DNA of 64,000 nucleotides, from positions 1 to 64,000 of the forward strand of contig NZ_FUYX01000001.1 of NCBI RefSeq assembly GCF_900168195.1. Reading direction: 5' to 3'. The translations under genes and the position numbers were made by a program. Below the pieces are notes generated by a model, which saw nothing but the letters and a program-made list of their open reading frames with translations, did no database searches and had not been told where the DNA came from. This DNA is from Allobosea thiooxidans. GTDB taxonomy: Bacteria > Pseudomonadota > Alphaproteobacteria > Rhizobiales > Beijerinckiaceae. Shown here one piece after another: positions 35,501 through 43,597 of this stretch (its first letter is position 1; each line of letters starts with the position of its first letter).

Positions 35501-36022
35501 GCCCTGTCGGACCTGTCCCGCACCGACCAGGCGCTGGAGATGCTGGAGGGCGAGCGCGGCGCCGAGGTCGACCGCCTGCGCGCCGACATCTACTGGACCG
35601 GCCGGCGCTGGCGCGAGGCGGGCGAGGCCTATGAGCGCATCCTCGACGAGAGCTGGCGCGGCGACGCCGCCCTGACCGATTCCGAGCGTGCCGACGCGAT
35701 GCGCGCCGGCGTTTCCTACATCATGGCCAGCGAGGCACTGTCGCTCGACCGGCTGCGCAGCAAGTTCGCGCCCAAGATGGCGCGCAGCATCGATGCGCGC
35801 ACCTTCGCCTTCGTCACCGGGGCGAACCGGGCGCGCGCCGCCGACATCCGCGAGATGGCCCGCGCCACCGCCAGCGCCGATACGGTCTCGGAATTCCTCA
35901 AGGCCTATCGCGAGCGCTATCCCGGCCTCTCGGCCGCCATGCGCAAGCCGCAGCCGCCGGCGGCTCCCCTGCCCTCGCCGACACAGGGCGCGACGGCCGA
36001 GACAGCCTCCCGGCGCAGCTGA
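32558..36022 (+). CDS. Large exported TPR-repeat protein at end of flagellar operon
   Basis: This 1154-residue protein has an N-terminal export signal (hydrophobic region about residues 28-52, ending ALAA), a beta-rich N-terminal half with three similar segments (near 53-120, 190-290 and 345-440), Pro-rich linkers, and a helical C-terminal half (about 560-1130) built from degenerate TPR-like pairs. No enzymatic motif is seen. It follows motE by 94 bp on the same strand, and large TPR proteins at this place in Hyphomicrobiales flagellar clusters are thought to act in motility, but the role is not shown. GTG at 32558 or ATG at 32585 may be the start. Confidence 0.75.
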   Translation: MPEGRCVQLMRRGPLSRWVEYSGLRLSRSLAFGIGLAALAHAAGLNAPALAASATLRGEAMPAGFGRVSLAFDEPTQTRIRVANGVLIVAFGSPVRVDVARIARELPNYVSIARIDPDGRGMRFALTQPYKANLIEAGDKAFIDLLPQSWAGVMPGPPPEVIAELTERLRLAEARAKEAARQPPAQPPVLTLRSASLPTLERLIFKAPAETRLSSELSDGTLRLVFDKAMNAEAPAIRNALPADVALAGLDAGKEALSLTLVIPKDWQARTFNDETGLVVDLLRPVKPTILSLTAPEPLPVPPAAPAAATVAVPAVPQPAVATPSVQPVVAVPTPAPEPPPGPVAISAGEKRLDFRFPRATGAAAFLDAGVMTLVFDTRDTIDPAHLAGLLPKLVEESSVSREGRVTLVRLRLAGEPLARFFDDGNSWTLDLGEDAGRIATPVEPQRSMDERGQTIVTVPLAGLTGIHWLDAGPAGLPVAVATATGPVHLTPKPYQFVEFGLLQTAQGLAVQPRSDDIVVRSGAEQVRIGRAGGLTVSLDVAEPNRQQAEAAAEKNETPPLIDTEAWAKLRLGNLRDRARALLLDVTDTSRGRKTEARLALARFYAANGLMPEAAGPLAALQADDAAMRSNREVLFLKGVVAAGMHRDQDALAAFEAEPIREDVEAGLWRALVQQRLGRAGQALVGFRRGEALLEHYPADLQGEFREAMARAALSMQDMGVAERQVQALADMPRGSFDQERLALLQAMLDDASGRPEAAMNAYKPLFEARSRPVAAEAQLRAVRLADAEKRSDLKAEEAIARLETVSVIWRGGRLEIEALAELGRLYGDQQRWRDAFMVARRANENFPDDPLTRRMHDETAQRFAELFSGAGLGDLPRIEALALFYDFKEFLPIGRRGDEITRLLADRLVELDLLDQAAEILRYQMDRRLTGAARSTVAARLAMIELMNGKPADAVRALNATRLVELPADVKRARLLLEAKALSDLSRTDQALEMLEGERGAEVDRLRADIYWTGRRWREAGEAYERILDESWRGDAALTDSERADAMRAGVSYIMASEALSLDRLRSKFAPKMARSIDARTFAFVTGANRARAADIREMARATASADTVSEFLKAYRERYPGLSAAMRKPQPPAAPLPSPTQGATAETASRRS

Positions 36023-36033
36023 GTGGCTGCCGC

Positions 36034-36378
36034 TCAGCCCGGCCCGGAATTCGTATCCTCGCCGCGCGCCTTGGCGCGGAGAACGAACTGCAGATTGCGG
36101 ACATAGACGAAGACGCCGAAGCCCTGGCCAAGGATGAAGACCGGGTCGCGCCGGTAGAGTGCATACATCAGCAGCAGCGCGCCGCCCCCGATCGAGAACC
36201 ACCAGAAGGTCATCGGCACGACAGAACGCTGGGCCTTCTCGCTTGCCCACCACTGCACCACGAAGCGCATGGTGAAGAGCCCCTGCGCCACGACGCCGAG
36301 CAGGACCCACCAATCGACATTGTTCACGAACACGTCGTGGAAATAGTTGCCGATGGTCTGCTGCAGATCGATCAGCAT
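36034..36378 (-). CDS. Lipid-A-disaccharide synthase N-terminal domain protein
   Basis: A 114-residue inner-membrane protein with three helices, containing FTMRFVVQWWASEKAQRSVVPMTFWWFSIGGGALLLMYALYRRDPVFILGQ. This is the LAB-N domain, named from its occurrence at the N-terminus of some LpxB proteins and often found as a separate protein beside glycosyltransferases. Its start overlaps the stop of the GT2 gene. It probably helps in lipid-linked sugar transfer with the two genes upstream. Confidence 0.88.
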   Translation of the reverse strand: MLIDLQQTIGNYFHDVFVNNVDWWVLLGVVAQGLFTMRFVVQWWASEKAQRSVVPMTFWWFSIGGGALLLMYALYRRDPVFILGQGFGVFVYVRNLQFVLRAKARGEDTNSGPG

Positions 36379-37121
36379 CACATCGTCTCCGAAACGATCT
36401 GCGGCACGCGCTTGCGCCGCCGGATCAGCCACCACACGCCGGCGAGATCGAGGATCCCGACCCAGAGCCGGTCGAAGAAGCCGTAGTTCGAGACGCCGGT
36501 CAGGCGCGGCCGGTCGTGCACATCGGCATGCAGCACCTTGTAGCCCTCCCGCGCCATCAGCGCCGGCATGAAGCGGTGCAGCGCATCGAAATAGGGCAAG
36601 GCCAGATAGGCCTCGCGGCGGAAGCACTTCAGCCCGCAGCCGGTATCGCGCGTATCGTCCTTCAACACGCGCCCGCGCACGCCATTGGCAATCTTCGACT
36701 GCCAGCGCTTGAACCCGGTGTCCTTGCGCCCGACGCGCTGCCCCTGCACGAGCCCGGCATGGAGGCCTCCAGCCTGCAAGGCCTCGACCATCGCCGGCAG
36801 GAAGGACGGGTCGTTCTGCCCGTCGCCGTCGAGCGTCGCGACGATGGCCGAGCGGGCATGGCGCACGCCGGTGCGCACCGCCGCGCTCTGGCCGCAGGAC
36901 TGGGCGTGGGTCACGACGCGCAGCCAGGGCCGCGTCGCGGCAAGCTCCGTCAGCGCCGCGGCGGTGCCGTCGGTCGAGCCGTCATTGACGTAGACGATCT
37001 CGAACGGGCCGATCGCGGCGCAGGCCTTCTCGATATCCGCGACGAGCGGCGCGATGTTGCCGACCTCGTTGCGCACCGGCACGACGACGCTGAGCAGCGG
37101 ATGGGAAGTGGTTTCGGTCAA
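36378..37121 (-). CDS. GT2 glycosyltransferase, polyprenyl-phosphate type
   Basis: A family-2 glycosyltransferase of about 247 residues, similar to dolichol-phosphate mannosyltransferase and ArnC, which load a sugar onto a lipid carrier on the cytoplasmic side. Visible motifs are SVVVPVRNE near the N-terminus, VNDGSTDGT, and LDGDGQNDP (the metal-binding DxD equivalent). The short C-terminus carries basic residues and one hydrophobic stretch. The start is uncertain: a TTG at 37121 gives MTETTSHPLLSVV, and another TTG at 37151 would add ten residues. It sits between the ArnT-like gene and the LAB-N gene. Confidence 0.88.
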   Translation of the reverse strand: MTETTSHPLLSVVVPVRNEVGNIAPLVADIEKACAAIGPFEIVYVNDGSTDGTAAALTELAATRPWLRVVTHAQSCGQSAAVRTGVRHARSAIVATLDGDGQNDPSFLPAMVEALQAGGLHAGLVQGQRVGRKDTGFKRWQSKIANGVRGRVLKDDTRDTGCGLKCFRREAYLALPYFDALHRFMPALMAREGYKVLHADVHDRPRLTGVSNYGFFDRLWVGILDLAGVWWLIRRRKRVPQIVSETM

Positions 37122-37185
37122 GAGGACATCACCCGGGGAAACGGCGCGCAAACTGCGTCAGCACAGGCGGGAGGGCAAGCATTTC

Positions 37186-38880
37186 TCAATTCGTCCCCCT
37201 GGCGAAGACGTCGATCTTCAGCCGGCGGCCGCCATTGAGGTTGAAGCCGTGGATCGTGGTGACGAGCCGCGGCTGCTCCGACAGGGCCGCACGCGCCGCC
37301 GCGAACTCCTCGGCATGGCGGCTCTCGACGAAGGCGACGCGGCATCCCGGCTGGCCCAGGAAGGCGGCGGCCTGCGCCCCGCTCGCGGCCATGGCGAGGT
37401 TGGTGCCAGTCAGGAAGACGAGGCTCGGCTCGCGATAGCCGAGCGTCACCACGGCGGGGTCGGCGCAGATCGCCTGCGCCGCCTGGGCGAGGCGCGGCGA
37501 CAGCTTGAGCGAGCGCAGGCTCTCGATGGCGAAGGGATAGACCGAGGCCGTCAGGATCAGGCTGGCGAGCACGCAGCGCCAGAGCGCGCCCTCGAAATCC
37601 TGCCGCCGGAAGGCCGCGACGACGAGAACCGTGACGAGCAGCACCAGCGCGAAGCCCGGCAGCGCAAGTCGCGGCAGGAGATGGTCGAGCGTCCAGTTGC
37701 CGTAGACGATGACGCCCATCAGCGCCAGCGGCACGAGGACGACGAGGCAGGCCGTCGCCACCGCCCCGCGGCGGAAGCGGTCGATGCCGCCATTGATCAC
37801 CGCCAGCAGCAGCAGCGCCGTGATCGCCGGATACAGCGGCAGGACATAGTGGGGCAGCTTGGTCGGCACGGCCTCGAAGACCAGCCAGGACGGCACGATC
37901 CAGGCGAGCAGGAACAGGACCTGCGGTTCCTTGCGCCGTGCCCAGGCGAAGGGCACCGCCATGGCGGCGAAGGCGGCGGCCGGCCAGTAGGTCGCGAAGA
38001 AGAAAAGCAGATAGAGTCCGGGCGGCCCCCAATGCTTTTCCTGCCCTTCGGCCACCTTGCCGAGCATGTCCTGCCCGACGCTGTCGGCGAAGAAGCTGCC
38101 GCCGGTCTTGAGCATGATCGCGGCGAACCAGGGCAGCACCACGATCAGGCAGAGCAGCAGGCCCGGCCCGAAGCGCAGCGGCTTCAGCCAGCGGAAGGAG
38201 CGCTGGCTGGCGCTCAGCACCAGGATCGCCAGCCCCCAGACCATCGGCACGATCGGCCCCTTGACCAGGAGCCCGAGCGCCGTCGCGCCCCAGAAGATCA
38301 GCCAGTTGCGCCGGTCGGGCACGAAGGCGAGCGAGCGCGTCCAGTCGAGCCAGGCCCGGGCGAGCGCGCCCATGCTGGCGACGGCGCAGGCGGTGAGCAC
38401 GGCATCTGTCTTGGCGATGCGCGCCTCGACGCCGAGCAGCACCGCCGCCGCCATCAGCGACGCACCAAGCAGCGCATAGCGCCGCGCCAGAAAGGCAAGC
38501 AGCGCCCAATAGGTCAGCAGCACCGTCGCGATGGCGCCGATCAGCGAGGGTATGCGGTAGAGCCAGATCTGCGTGCGGGCCTGCGGCACGCCGGCGAGTT
38601 CCCCGGCCTTCACCGCGACGCTCTGCAGCCAGTAGATGCCGACCGGCTTCTTGTGGCGCGCCTCATCCTGGAAGCGGATGTCGACGAAATCGCCGCTCTC
38701 GAGCATCTGCTTGCTCGCCTGGGCGAAGCGCGGCTCGTCGCGGTCGAGCGGCTGCAGCGTGCTGAAGCCGGGCAGGAAGGCGGCGAGCGAGAGCAGGATC
38801 AGGAAGGCGCAGGCCCGCGCATGGCTGGCGCTGACTGCATCCCTGAGCCGGTCGATCGCCGGGGTGAGCGAAAACATCAT
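37186..38880 (-). CDS. ArnT-like glycosyltransferase (GT83, PMT family)
   Basis: This 564-residue integral membrane protein moves a sugar from a polyprenyl carrier to a lipid or glycan in the periplasm. The first periplasmic loop carries the catalytic motif DRDEPRFAQ (D46-E49), and KKPVGIYWLQ follows. About eleven hydrophobic segments and a C-terminal soluble domain fit the ArnT layout. The three-gene set (ArnT-like, GT2, LAB-N) suggests lipid A or another envelope glycolipid as target; no arabinose pathway genes are present, so the sugar is unknown. Confidence 0.88.
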   Translation of the reverse strand: MMFSLTPAIDRLRDAVSASHARACAFLILLSLAAFLPGFSTLQPLDRDEPRFAQASKQMLESGDFVDIRFQDEARHKKPVGIYWLQSVAVKAGELAGVPQARTQIWLYRIPSLIGAIATVLLTYWALLAFLARRYALLGASLMAAAVLLGVEARIAKTDAVLTACAVASMGALARAWLDWTRSLAFVPDRRNWLIFWGATALGLLVKGPIVPMVWGLAILVLSASQRSFRWLKPLRFGPGLLLCLIVVLPWFAAIMLKTGGSFFADSVGQDMLGKVAEGQEKHWGPPGLYLLFFFATYWPAAAFAAMAVPFAWARRKEPQVLFLLAWIVPSWLVFEAVPTKLPHYVLPLYPAITALLLLAVINGGIDRFRRGAVATACLVVLVPLALMGVIVYGNWTLDHLLPRLALPGFALVLLVTVLVVAAFRRQDFEGALWRCVLASLILTASVYPFAIESLRSLKLSPRLAQAAQAICADPAVVTLGYREPSLVFLTGTNLAMAASGAQAAAFLGQPGCRVAFVESRHAEEFAAARAALSEQPRLVTTIHGFNLNGGRRLKIDVFARGTN

Positions 38881-39077
38881 CCATCCTCGCGACCGCGGGG
38901 CCGCGCCTGTGCTGAAAAGCCGGGTCGCGCTGGAGCGCCGCCCGGATGCCGGGCCTTTCGGGCACGATCAAGGCGAAGCCGCGCGGGATTTACGCCGCCG
39001 GGCCGATCCGGGCAAGCTTGAGCGCGGCGAGGGCCGCGCCGGGCTCCGCTAAGCTGCGCGCCAGGGAAGGGACGGGC

Positions 39078-39368
39078 ATGACGGATATCGTGCTGAAAGC
39101 GCTGCGGGCCGGCCTCATCGGCCTGATGCTCGGCCCGCTCTTCGGGCTGATCTGGGTTACCGGGCTGATGATCTTCGACCTGAAATGCAGCGGCCCGGGC
39201 GATTCCGGCGGCTGCGCCATGGGCCTGCTGACGGTGCCGGCCGTCTTGATCGCTCCGAGTTTCGTGCTCTTCGCTGCGGTCAGCTTGGCGCGAAGCCTCT
39301 GGCGAGTGCGCCCGCGCGACCCGGCCGGAGCGATCCGCCGCCTGCGCAACTGGGGCCGCGAGGACTGA
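39078..39368 (+). CDS. Two-helix membrane protein, unknown
   Basis: A 96-residue protein with two membrane helices (about residues 9-35 and 46-72) joined by a short loop with two Cys (LKCSGPGDSGGCAMG), and an Arg-rich C-terminus. The start has a GGGAAGGGA ribosome site. No family is recognised. Confidence 0.65.
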   Translation: MTDIVLKALRAGLIGLMLGPLFGLIWVTGLMIFDLKCSGPGDSGGCAMGLLTVPAVLIAPSFVLFAAVSLARSLWRVRPRDPAGAIRRLRNWGRED

Positions 39369-39394
39369 CCCGGAGAGAGGATGGGAAGGAATGG

Positions 39395-39427
39395 CGAGCC
39401 CCCGCTTGGGAGCGGCGGCTCGTTATT
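39395..39427 (+). terminator. Possible terminator after the two-helix protein gene
   Basis: CGAGCC with an inner CCGC pairs with GCGG and GGCTCG (39417-39422), then TTATT. It lies 27 bp past the stop codon and between convergent genes. The T-run is poor. Confidence 0.4.
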
Positions 39428-39471
39428 GCCCGGGCAGACCCGCAGCCTCGGCCGCTCGATCGAGCCGCCTT

Positions 39472-40485
39472 CTACGATGCAGGCTGCGCCTCCGGCATCT
39501 TCCAGGTGCCGTTCAGGAACACGGCGCGCGGACGGTAGAGCCGCAAAGTGTAGTTCCAACCCTGCGTGATCGGCAGACAATTCGCGATCTTGCCGTCGCA
39601 GCCGCCGAACTGGATGTCGATCGCGCCATCGGCGCTCTTCTTGCCGGTGATGCTGTTGACCGAATAGGCGTCGTATTCGTTCTTCTGGAAGAAGCCCTTG
39701 TCGTTATAGACGCTGATCGACCAGAACGCGTCGACGGGGACATCCTTGAGCCGGAGCTTGTAGACCGTCTTGCCGTCGTTTTTGGCAGGGGTCACGGAAG
39801 GGTAGGCTGCATCCTTGTCGGGGTTGCCGCCCCAGCCGGCCGCGGTGCCGAGCAGGTGCTTGACCGGATCGACTTTCCCCTTCGGGCCGAAAGCATTGCT
39901 GAAGTTGCCTGATGTGGCGGAGAGCGTTTCGAGCGCCTCGCGGATCTTCTTCTGCTGAGCCAGATCCCAGTTCGGGACCTCGAACTTGCCGACCGACTTC
40001 TGCTCCACCTTCAGTGCATCCTGCAGGGTGTGAACCTGCGCGAGATCCTTGGTGTCGTTGGGGTCGACAAGGATACGGACCGCGACGAACACGTAGCGGG
40101 TGCCGACCTTCTTCCTGGTGAGCGTGGTGCGGCCGGGCTTGTAGACCACCATCGGGGTGTAATGGTCTTCGCTGATGACCTGCATCGAGATGAAGCGCTT
40201 GCCGGCATCGGGAAGTGTGATGGTCACCGGGCCGGCGTCGAGGTCGAAGAGCGCCTGGGAATAGAGGGTATCCCGGTTCATCCGGACCACGGGCTGCTTG
40301 TCGATCGGCGTCGGCGTCCGGTTATGGACGAACTTGCCGAGACCACCTGCCTCGGCCGTTTTGGCCATATAGAAATCGGACTCGGCCCGCTTGAAGTTGT
40401 CGACATTGACCGGAACGGGCTGTGCGGACGCCACGCAGGGTGCGAGAATCAGAAAGCCCAGGCCATAGACCAAGGTCATTCGCAT
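39472..40485 (-). CDS. Exported DUF1254/DUF1214 domain protein
   Basis: A 337-residue protein with a signal peptide (about residues 1-21, ending ASA), an N-terminal DUF1254 region (NRDTLYSQALFDLDAGPVTITLPDAGKRFISMQVISEDHYTP) and a C-terminal DUF1214 region (VPVDAFWSISVYNDKGFFQKNEYDAYSVNS, WNYTLRLYRPRAVFLNGTWKMP). These twin-domain proteins are widespread and of unknown function. The start at 40485 has GAGG nine bases upstream. Many similar proteins occur near phosphatase or oxidative-stress genes; here a phosphatase gene lies upstream on the same strand. Confidence 0.87.
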   Translation of the reverse strand: MRMTLVYGLGFLILAPCVASAQPVPVNVDNFKRAESDFYMAKTAEAGGLGKFVHNRTPTPIDKQPVVRMNRDTLYSQALFDLDAGPVTITLPDAGKRFISMQVISEDHYTPMVVYKPGRTTLTRKKVGTRYVFVAVRILVDPNDTKDLAQVHTLQDALKVEQKSVGKFEVPNWDLAQQKKIREALETLSATSGNFSNAFGPKGKVDPVKHLLGTAAGWGGNPDKDAAYPSVTPAKNDGKTVYKLRLKDVPVDAFWSISVYNDKGFFQKNEYDAYSVNSITGKKSADGAIDIQFGGCDGKIANCLPITQGWNYTLRLYRPRAVFLNGTWKMPEAQPAS

Positions 40486-40591
40486 TGAACAGTACCTCAT
40501 TTGTATCTTTGATCCATTATTCAAGGGCAAGATCGAATGAGTTCACGCGCGACTTTAACTAGGGTCAGAATAATATTCTGTACAGGTAATT

Positions 40592-40693
40592 TTAGTTATT
40601 GATATCAAAAATCGCGATAAATACCCAGCATACCAGCGTATATATAATTGATGTCGCTGTAACAACCGCAATCTCAGAAATATCTCGCTCCAT
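40592..40693 (-). CDS. Candidate 33-residue single-span membrane peptide
   Basis: In an AT-rich gap between two minus-strand genes, a short frame encodes 33 residues: a polar start (MERDISE), one hydrophobic helix (about residues 8-28) and a polar end (DINN). GGAGG lies 4 bp before the ATG. Codon use is much richer in A/T than in neighbouring genes, so it may be acquired or a chance frame. Confidence 0.4.
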   Translation of the reverse strand: MERDISEIAVVTATSIIYTLVCWVFIAIFDINN

Positions 40694-40832
40694 AGACCCT
40701 CCATAAAATAGAAAATCTAGTTGCAGTCAGCCAAATTTGATCTGCCATCTCGTGAGATAATTGAAATCTCAATCCAACGGATTTCTGTCGGAGAGGCCGG
40801 GCATTTTCGATTTTCGGAGCCGGCCGGAACCA

Positions 40833-41660
40833 TCACTGCCCGGACAACGCTGCCGCCTCGGCGGCGCAATCTGGCATCTGGCTTGTCCGCTTGGCCTTTG
40901 CTGCCTTCATCTCTGCTTCCGCGGCCTTGAGATCGGCAAGGAAGGTCGGGTCGGTTTGCAGCCGCGCAACGGTCGCCGCGCCCATGATCCGCCCGGCATC
41001 GACATCGCTCTGCCAGTGCGCGTTGCAGATCACGCGGCTTTGCCCGAACTCGATACCGCGCTTGAGCAGAGCATCCGCGCGCTCGGGGTTGATCTGCGCG
41101 AACACGAGCGCCCAGCCCCAGCCTGCTGCGGTGTGGCCAGACGGATAGGAGCCATCATGGCGCAGAATGGCCTCCTGATCCGCCCGGCAGGTCGCCTCGT
41201 TGTGAACCACGAACGGGCGGATCCGGTTGTACTTGTTCTTCACGCCATAGGTGGAGAGGCCGAAATCCGACAGCATCTTCTGCATCATCGCGTAGAGGCG
41301 CGGAGTCTGCTGGCTGTCGATCTTCACACCCATCGCGCAGGAGAAATTGTCGGCCGCCTGCGGAAAGGCGAGATCGGCGTCGGCCGAGGCGAGCTTCCAG
41401 CGCCCGGTGTCTCGGAGCGGGATCGTCGCCTTGCGCATTTCCTCGTCCCGAGCCAGCGCGGCCGTGTCCGCCTCGGGGGGCGGGCCGAGCAAGACCAGGC
41501 TGTTCGGCAGGTCGGACTGCTCCAGATATCCCGGCGCGATCTTGAAATGCGGGTCGGAGACCTTGGGCTGGGCATCGCCCGCCTGCGCCTGTCCGCAGAA
41601 GGCGAGCAGTGCGAGCAGGGAAATATGCCCGGCCCGCACGACAGTCTCGGTCTTCGACAT
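40833..41660 (-). CDS. Class A non-specific acid phosphatase (PAP2 superfamily)
   Basis: This 275-residue periplasmic phosphatase has a signal peptide (residues 1-27, ending AQA) and the full PAP2 signature: K141-x6-R148-P149, P173-S-G-H176 and S208-R209-x5-H215-x3-D219. These residues bind phosphate and form the phospho-histidine, and the order fits PhoN-type class A acid phosphatases, which release phosphate from many organic esters. The ATG at 41660 has AAGGGA six bases upstream; two closer-spaced upstream ATGs are less likely. It is divergent from the AraC gene. Confidence 0.92.
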   Translation of the reverse strand: MSKTETVVRAGHISLLALLAFCGQAQAGDAQPKVSDPHFKIAPGYLEQSDLPNSLVLLGPPPEADTAALARDEEMRKATIPLRDTGRWKLASADADLAFPQAADNFSCAMGVKIDSQQTPRLYAMMQKMLSDFGLSTYGVKNKYNRIRPFVVHNEATCRADQEAILRHDGSYPSGHTAAGWGWALVFAQINPERADALLKRGIEFGQSRVICNAHWQSDVDAGRIMGAATVARLQTDPTFLADLKAAEAEMKAAKAKRTSQMPDCAAEAAALSGQ

Positions 41661-42024
41661 TCGCATTCCCTTCGACATTGCCAAACTCATGAGTGCCCCA
41701 GTCGGAACCGGCCCGTTGCTGCGGCAGGCCAGTGCTGCGTCACGTCCTGCGAAAACCCGATGACGAGATCGCGCACCGTTGCGCCGGACATTGCTGCTTG
41801 CCCCCTGCCCTGCCCGCCCTCCGCGAGCCCTCGGGCCTGGCAGCACGCGATCGCGGCCCCATCGGCCAGCGAATGTCGTTGCGAGCATTTCGTGCATGGG
41901 GCACCTGCTCGTCTTGCCTTTTCGCGACAATCACCTCTGGGTACGGTTCCCGCTGCGCCGGTCGCAAGCGCGCCCAGATTCGATCCCTCGAGGGGCGCTG
42001 ACCGGATGATCGCGGCGAGGTCCG
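41661..42024. other. Divergent intergenic region, phosphatase / AraC regulator
   Basis: These 364 bp carry no reading frame with convincing coding features. They should contain the promoters of the phosphatase and AraC-type genes. No repeat or clear operator was found by eye. Confidence 0.4.
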
Positions 42025-43026
42025 ATGGCTGATATCCCTTTGACGCGCGGCCAGTTCCTCCTGCCCTTCGTCAGCATCCTCGAGGACGTTGGCGCTCCGA
42101 CGGAGACGCTTCTGGAGCGGTCCCGGCTGCCAACGTCTCTCGCCGAGAAGAGCGATCTCTACCTTCCGCTCCTGCCGGCGCTGCGTTTCGTCGACAACGC
42201 CCAGAGAACGCAGGGCATCGAGGATTTCGGCTTCCTCGCCGCGCAGCGCCTGCATTTCTCGCATCTGAGGCAAAAGACGCGCGCCTTGATTGCGCATTCA
42301 CCCACGCTGCTCGTCGCCCTCCGGCATGCCTGCTACTGGGCGTCGCGGGAAGACACCATTCTGAGCATGTGGATCGAGCATGATGTGGATCACGTGCGGG
42401 TTTGCAGCAGGCTCGCCGGCACAAGGGGTCTGCTGCACCTGAAGTACGCGCAATGGATCCAGAATATTTTCTCGATCTACATCGTCCGCCAATTCGCCGG
42501 TCCTGAGTGGATGCCGACGGCGATCGCCTTTGAATCGTCCTATACACCAACCCCGGCCACGCGATCCTCGTGGCCGAATGTTCAGTTTCTGTCGGGGCAG
42601 AACGCCGCCTCGATCAGCCTGCCGATCACGCTGCTTGGTCTCCCCAATCGATCGACCGCTTCGGTCCTCCCCCCGCAGGATCACGACGGAAACGCTTTTG
42701 CCTATGACATTGTCGGACTGCTCAAGATGATGTTGCCGGCCTATCTGGAGCAGCGAACGACCGCTCTTGCCGACGTCGCCGAGATCGCAGGCGTCACCGC
42801 GCGGACACTACAACGCAGGCTCGCCCGTGCGGGCCTTACCTATTCGGATGTGCTCGACACGGTCAGGTACGAGCATGCGAGCAGGCTTCTGCGGGACACC
42901 GACAGCAGGATCATCGATGTCGCCTTTTCCTCCGGCTACACCGATCCGGCGCATTTCAGTCGCGCCTTCCGCCGGATGACAGGCATCACGCCACGTCGGT
43001 TTCGCGAGCAGTCGCAGCTCGGCTGA
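42025..43026 (+). CDS. AraC-family transcriptional regulator
   Basis: This 333-residue regulator has an N-terminal sensing domain like the Arabinose_bd family (about residues 10-200) and a C-terminal double helix-turn-helix (about 235-328; ADVAEIAGVTARTLQRRLARAGLTYSDVLD and IIDVAFSSGYTDPAHFSRAFRRMTGITPRRFR). It is divergent from the acid phosphatase gene and could control it, but no binding site was identified. The inducer is unknown. Confidence 0.9.
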   Translation: MADIPLTRGQFLLPFVSILEDVGAPTETLLERSRLPTSLAEKSDLYLPLLPALRFVDNAQRTQGIEDFGFLAAQRLHFSHLRQKTRALIAHSPTLLVALRHACYWASREDTILSMWIEHDVDHVRVCSRLAGTRGLLHLKYAQWIQNIFSIYIVRQFAGPEWMPTAIAFESSYTPTPATRSSWPNVQFLSGQNAASISLPITLLGLPNRSTASVLPPQDHDGNAFAYDIVGLLKMMLPAYLEQRTTALADVAEIAGVTARTLQRRLARAGLTYSDVLDTVRYEHASRLLRDTDSRIIDVAFSSGYTDPAHFSRAFRRMTGITPRRFREQSQLG

Positions 43027-43351
43027 ATGCGTTTCGCCCTGGCGCACACCCTTTAGGGTGTGCCGATGTGCCGGGAAAGAAGCTGAGCAAGTCTAGAGCA
43101 TTTGGTTCGAAGTGGAGTCTCAAAATATATCTTGCAAAGGCCGGTGGATGCTGAGGGCGAGGACACGCCTGCAATAACGTCAGGTCGGTGTTCTCCACTC
43201 TGACGATGGGTGCACCAACCGGTTGGAGGCGCCCGGCACCGGTTGGAACCGGTTGGCGCGTCCGGCTTGCGTGATCAGCATCACAGACCGATCAGCACTG
43301 AATCCGCTCCCATGGACCAATGGCCGGTGAAGGCCACCATGGGAGAGCGGA
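43027..43351. other. Intergenic stretch with tandem ACCGGTTGG repeats
   Basis: This 325-bp gap contains the AraC hairpin, then a 12-bp palindrome CCAACCGGTTGG at 43215-43226 and two adjoining copies of ACCGGTTGG at 43238-43246 and 43248-43256. They lie about 100-140 bp before the small gene at 43352 and look like regulator binding sites. No other gene is seen. Confidence 0.45.
43044..43063 (+). terminator. Hairpin after the AraC gene
   Basis: GCACACCC, a TTTA loop and GGGTGTGC form a perfect 8-bp stem 17 bp after the stop codon. There is no T-run behind it, so termination is likely but not certain. Confidence 0.5.
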
Positions 43352-43561
43352 ATGAACACCTTGAGCCAACGCGCGCTTCTTTCGGTCGCGACGCCTTCCG
43401 AGTCACCGGCCAGGAAGATGCGCTTGCTGGATCGCTTGTCGATCAGCCAGATCCTGCGCGAGGAGTATGTCTACGAAGTCCACGGCCCATTCATTGCCGA
43501 GGATCCTCCGCCCCCTCGCCCAAGGCTCGCGGCTTGGATCATCGCAAAGCTGGCGAAGTAA
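43352..43561 (+). CDS. Small protein of unknown function
   Basis: A 69-residue protein, mildly basic, with a hydrophobic amphipathic C-terminal helix (RLAAWIIAKLAK) after a Pro-rich turn. GGGAGAG lies 5 bp before the ATG. It has no recognised family. Upstream repeats suggest regulated expression. Confidence 0.5.
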   Translation: MNTLSQRALLSVATPSESPARKMRLLDRLSISQILREEYVYEVHGPFIAEDPPPPRPRLAAWIIAKLAK

Positions 43562-43597
43562 ACGACGCCGTGCCCGACTGGCCAGCTTCCGATACCG

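Noticed and set aside
32528-36313. 1261-residue minus-strand reading frame opposite the TPR gene
   Set aside because: It is full of Arg, Gly and Asp runs with no fold or signal and covers a gene with clear coding features on the plus strand.
41661-42024. Short plus-strand frames (76-102 residues) in the divergent gap
   Set aside because: They lack ribosome sites, show no coding bias and are Arg/Ser/Pro-rich as expected for GC-rich non-coding sequence.
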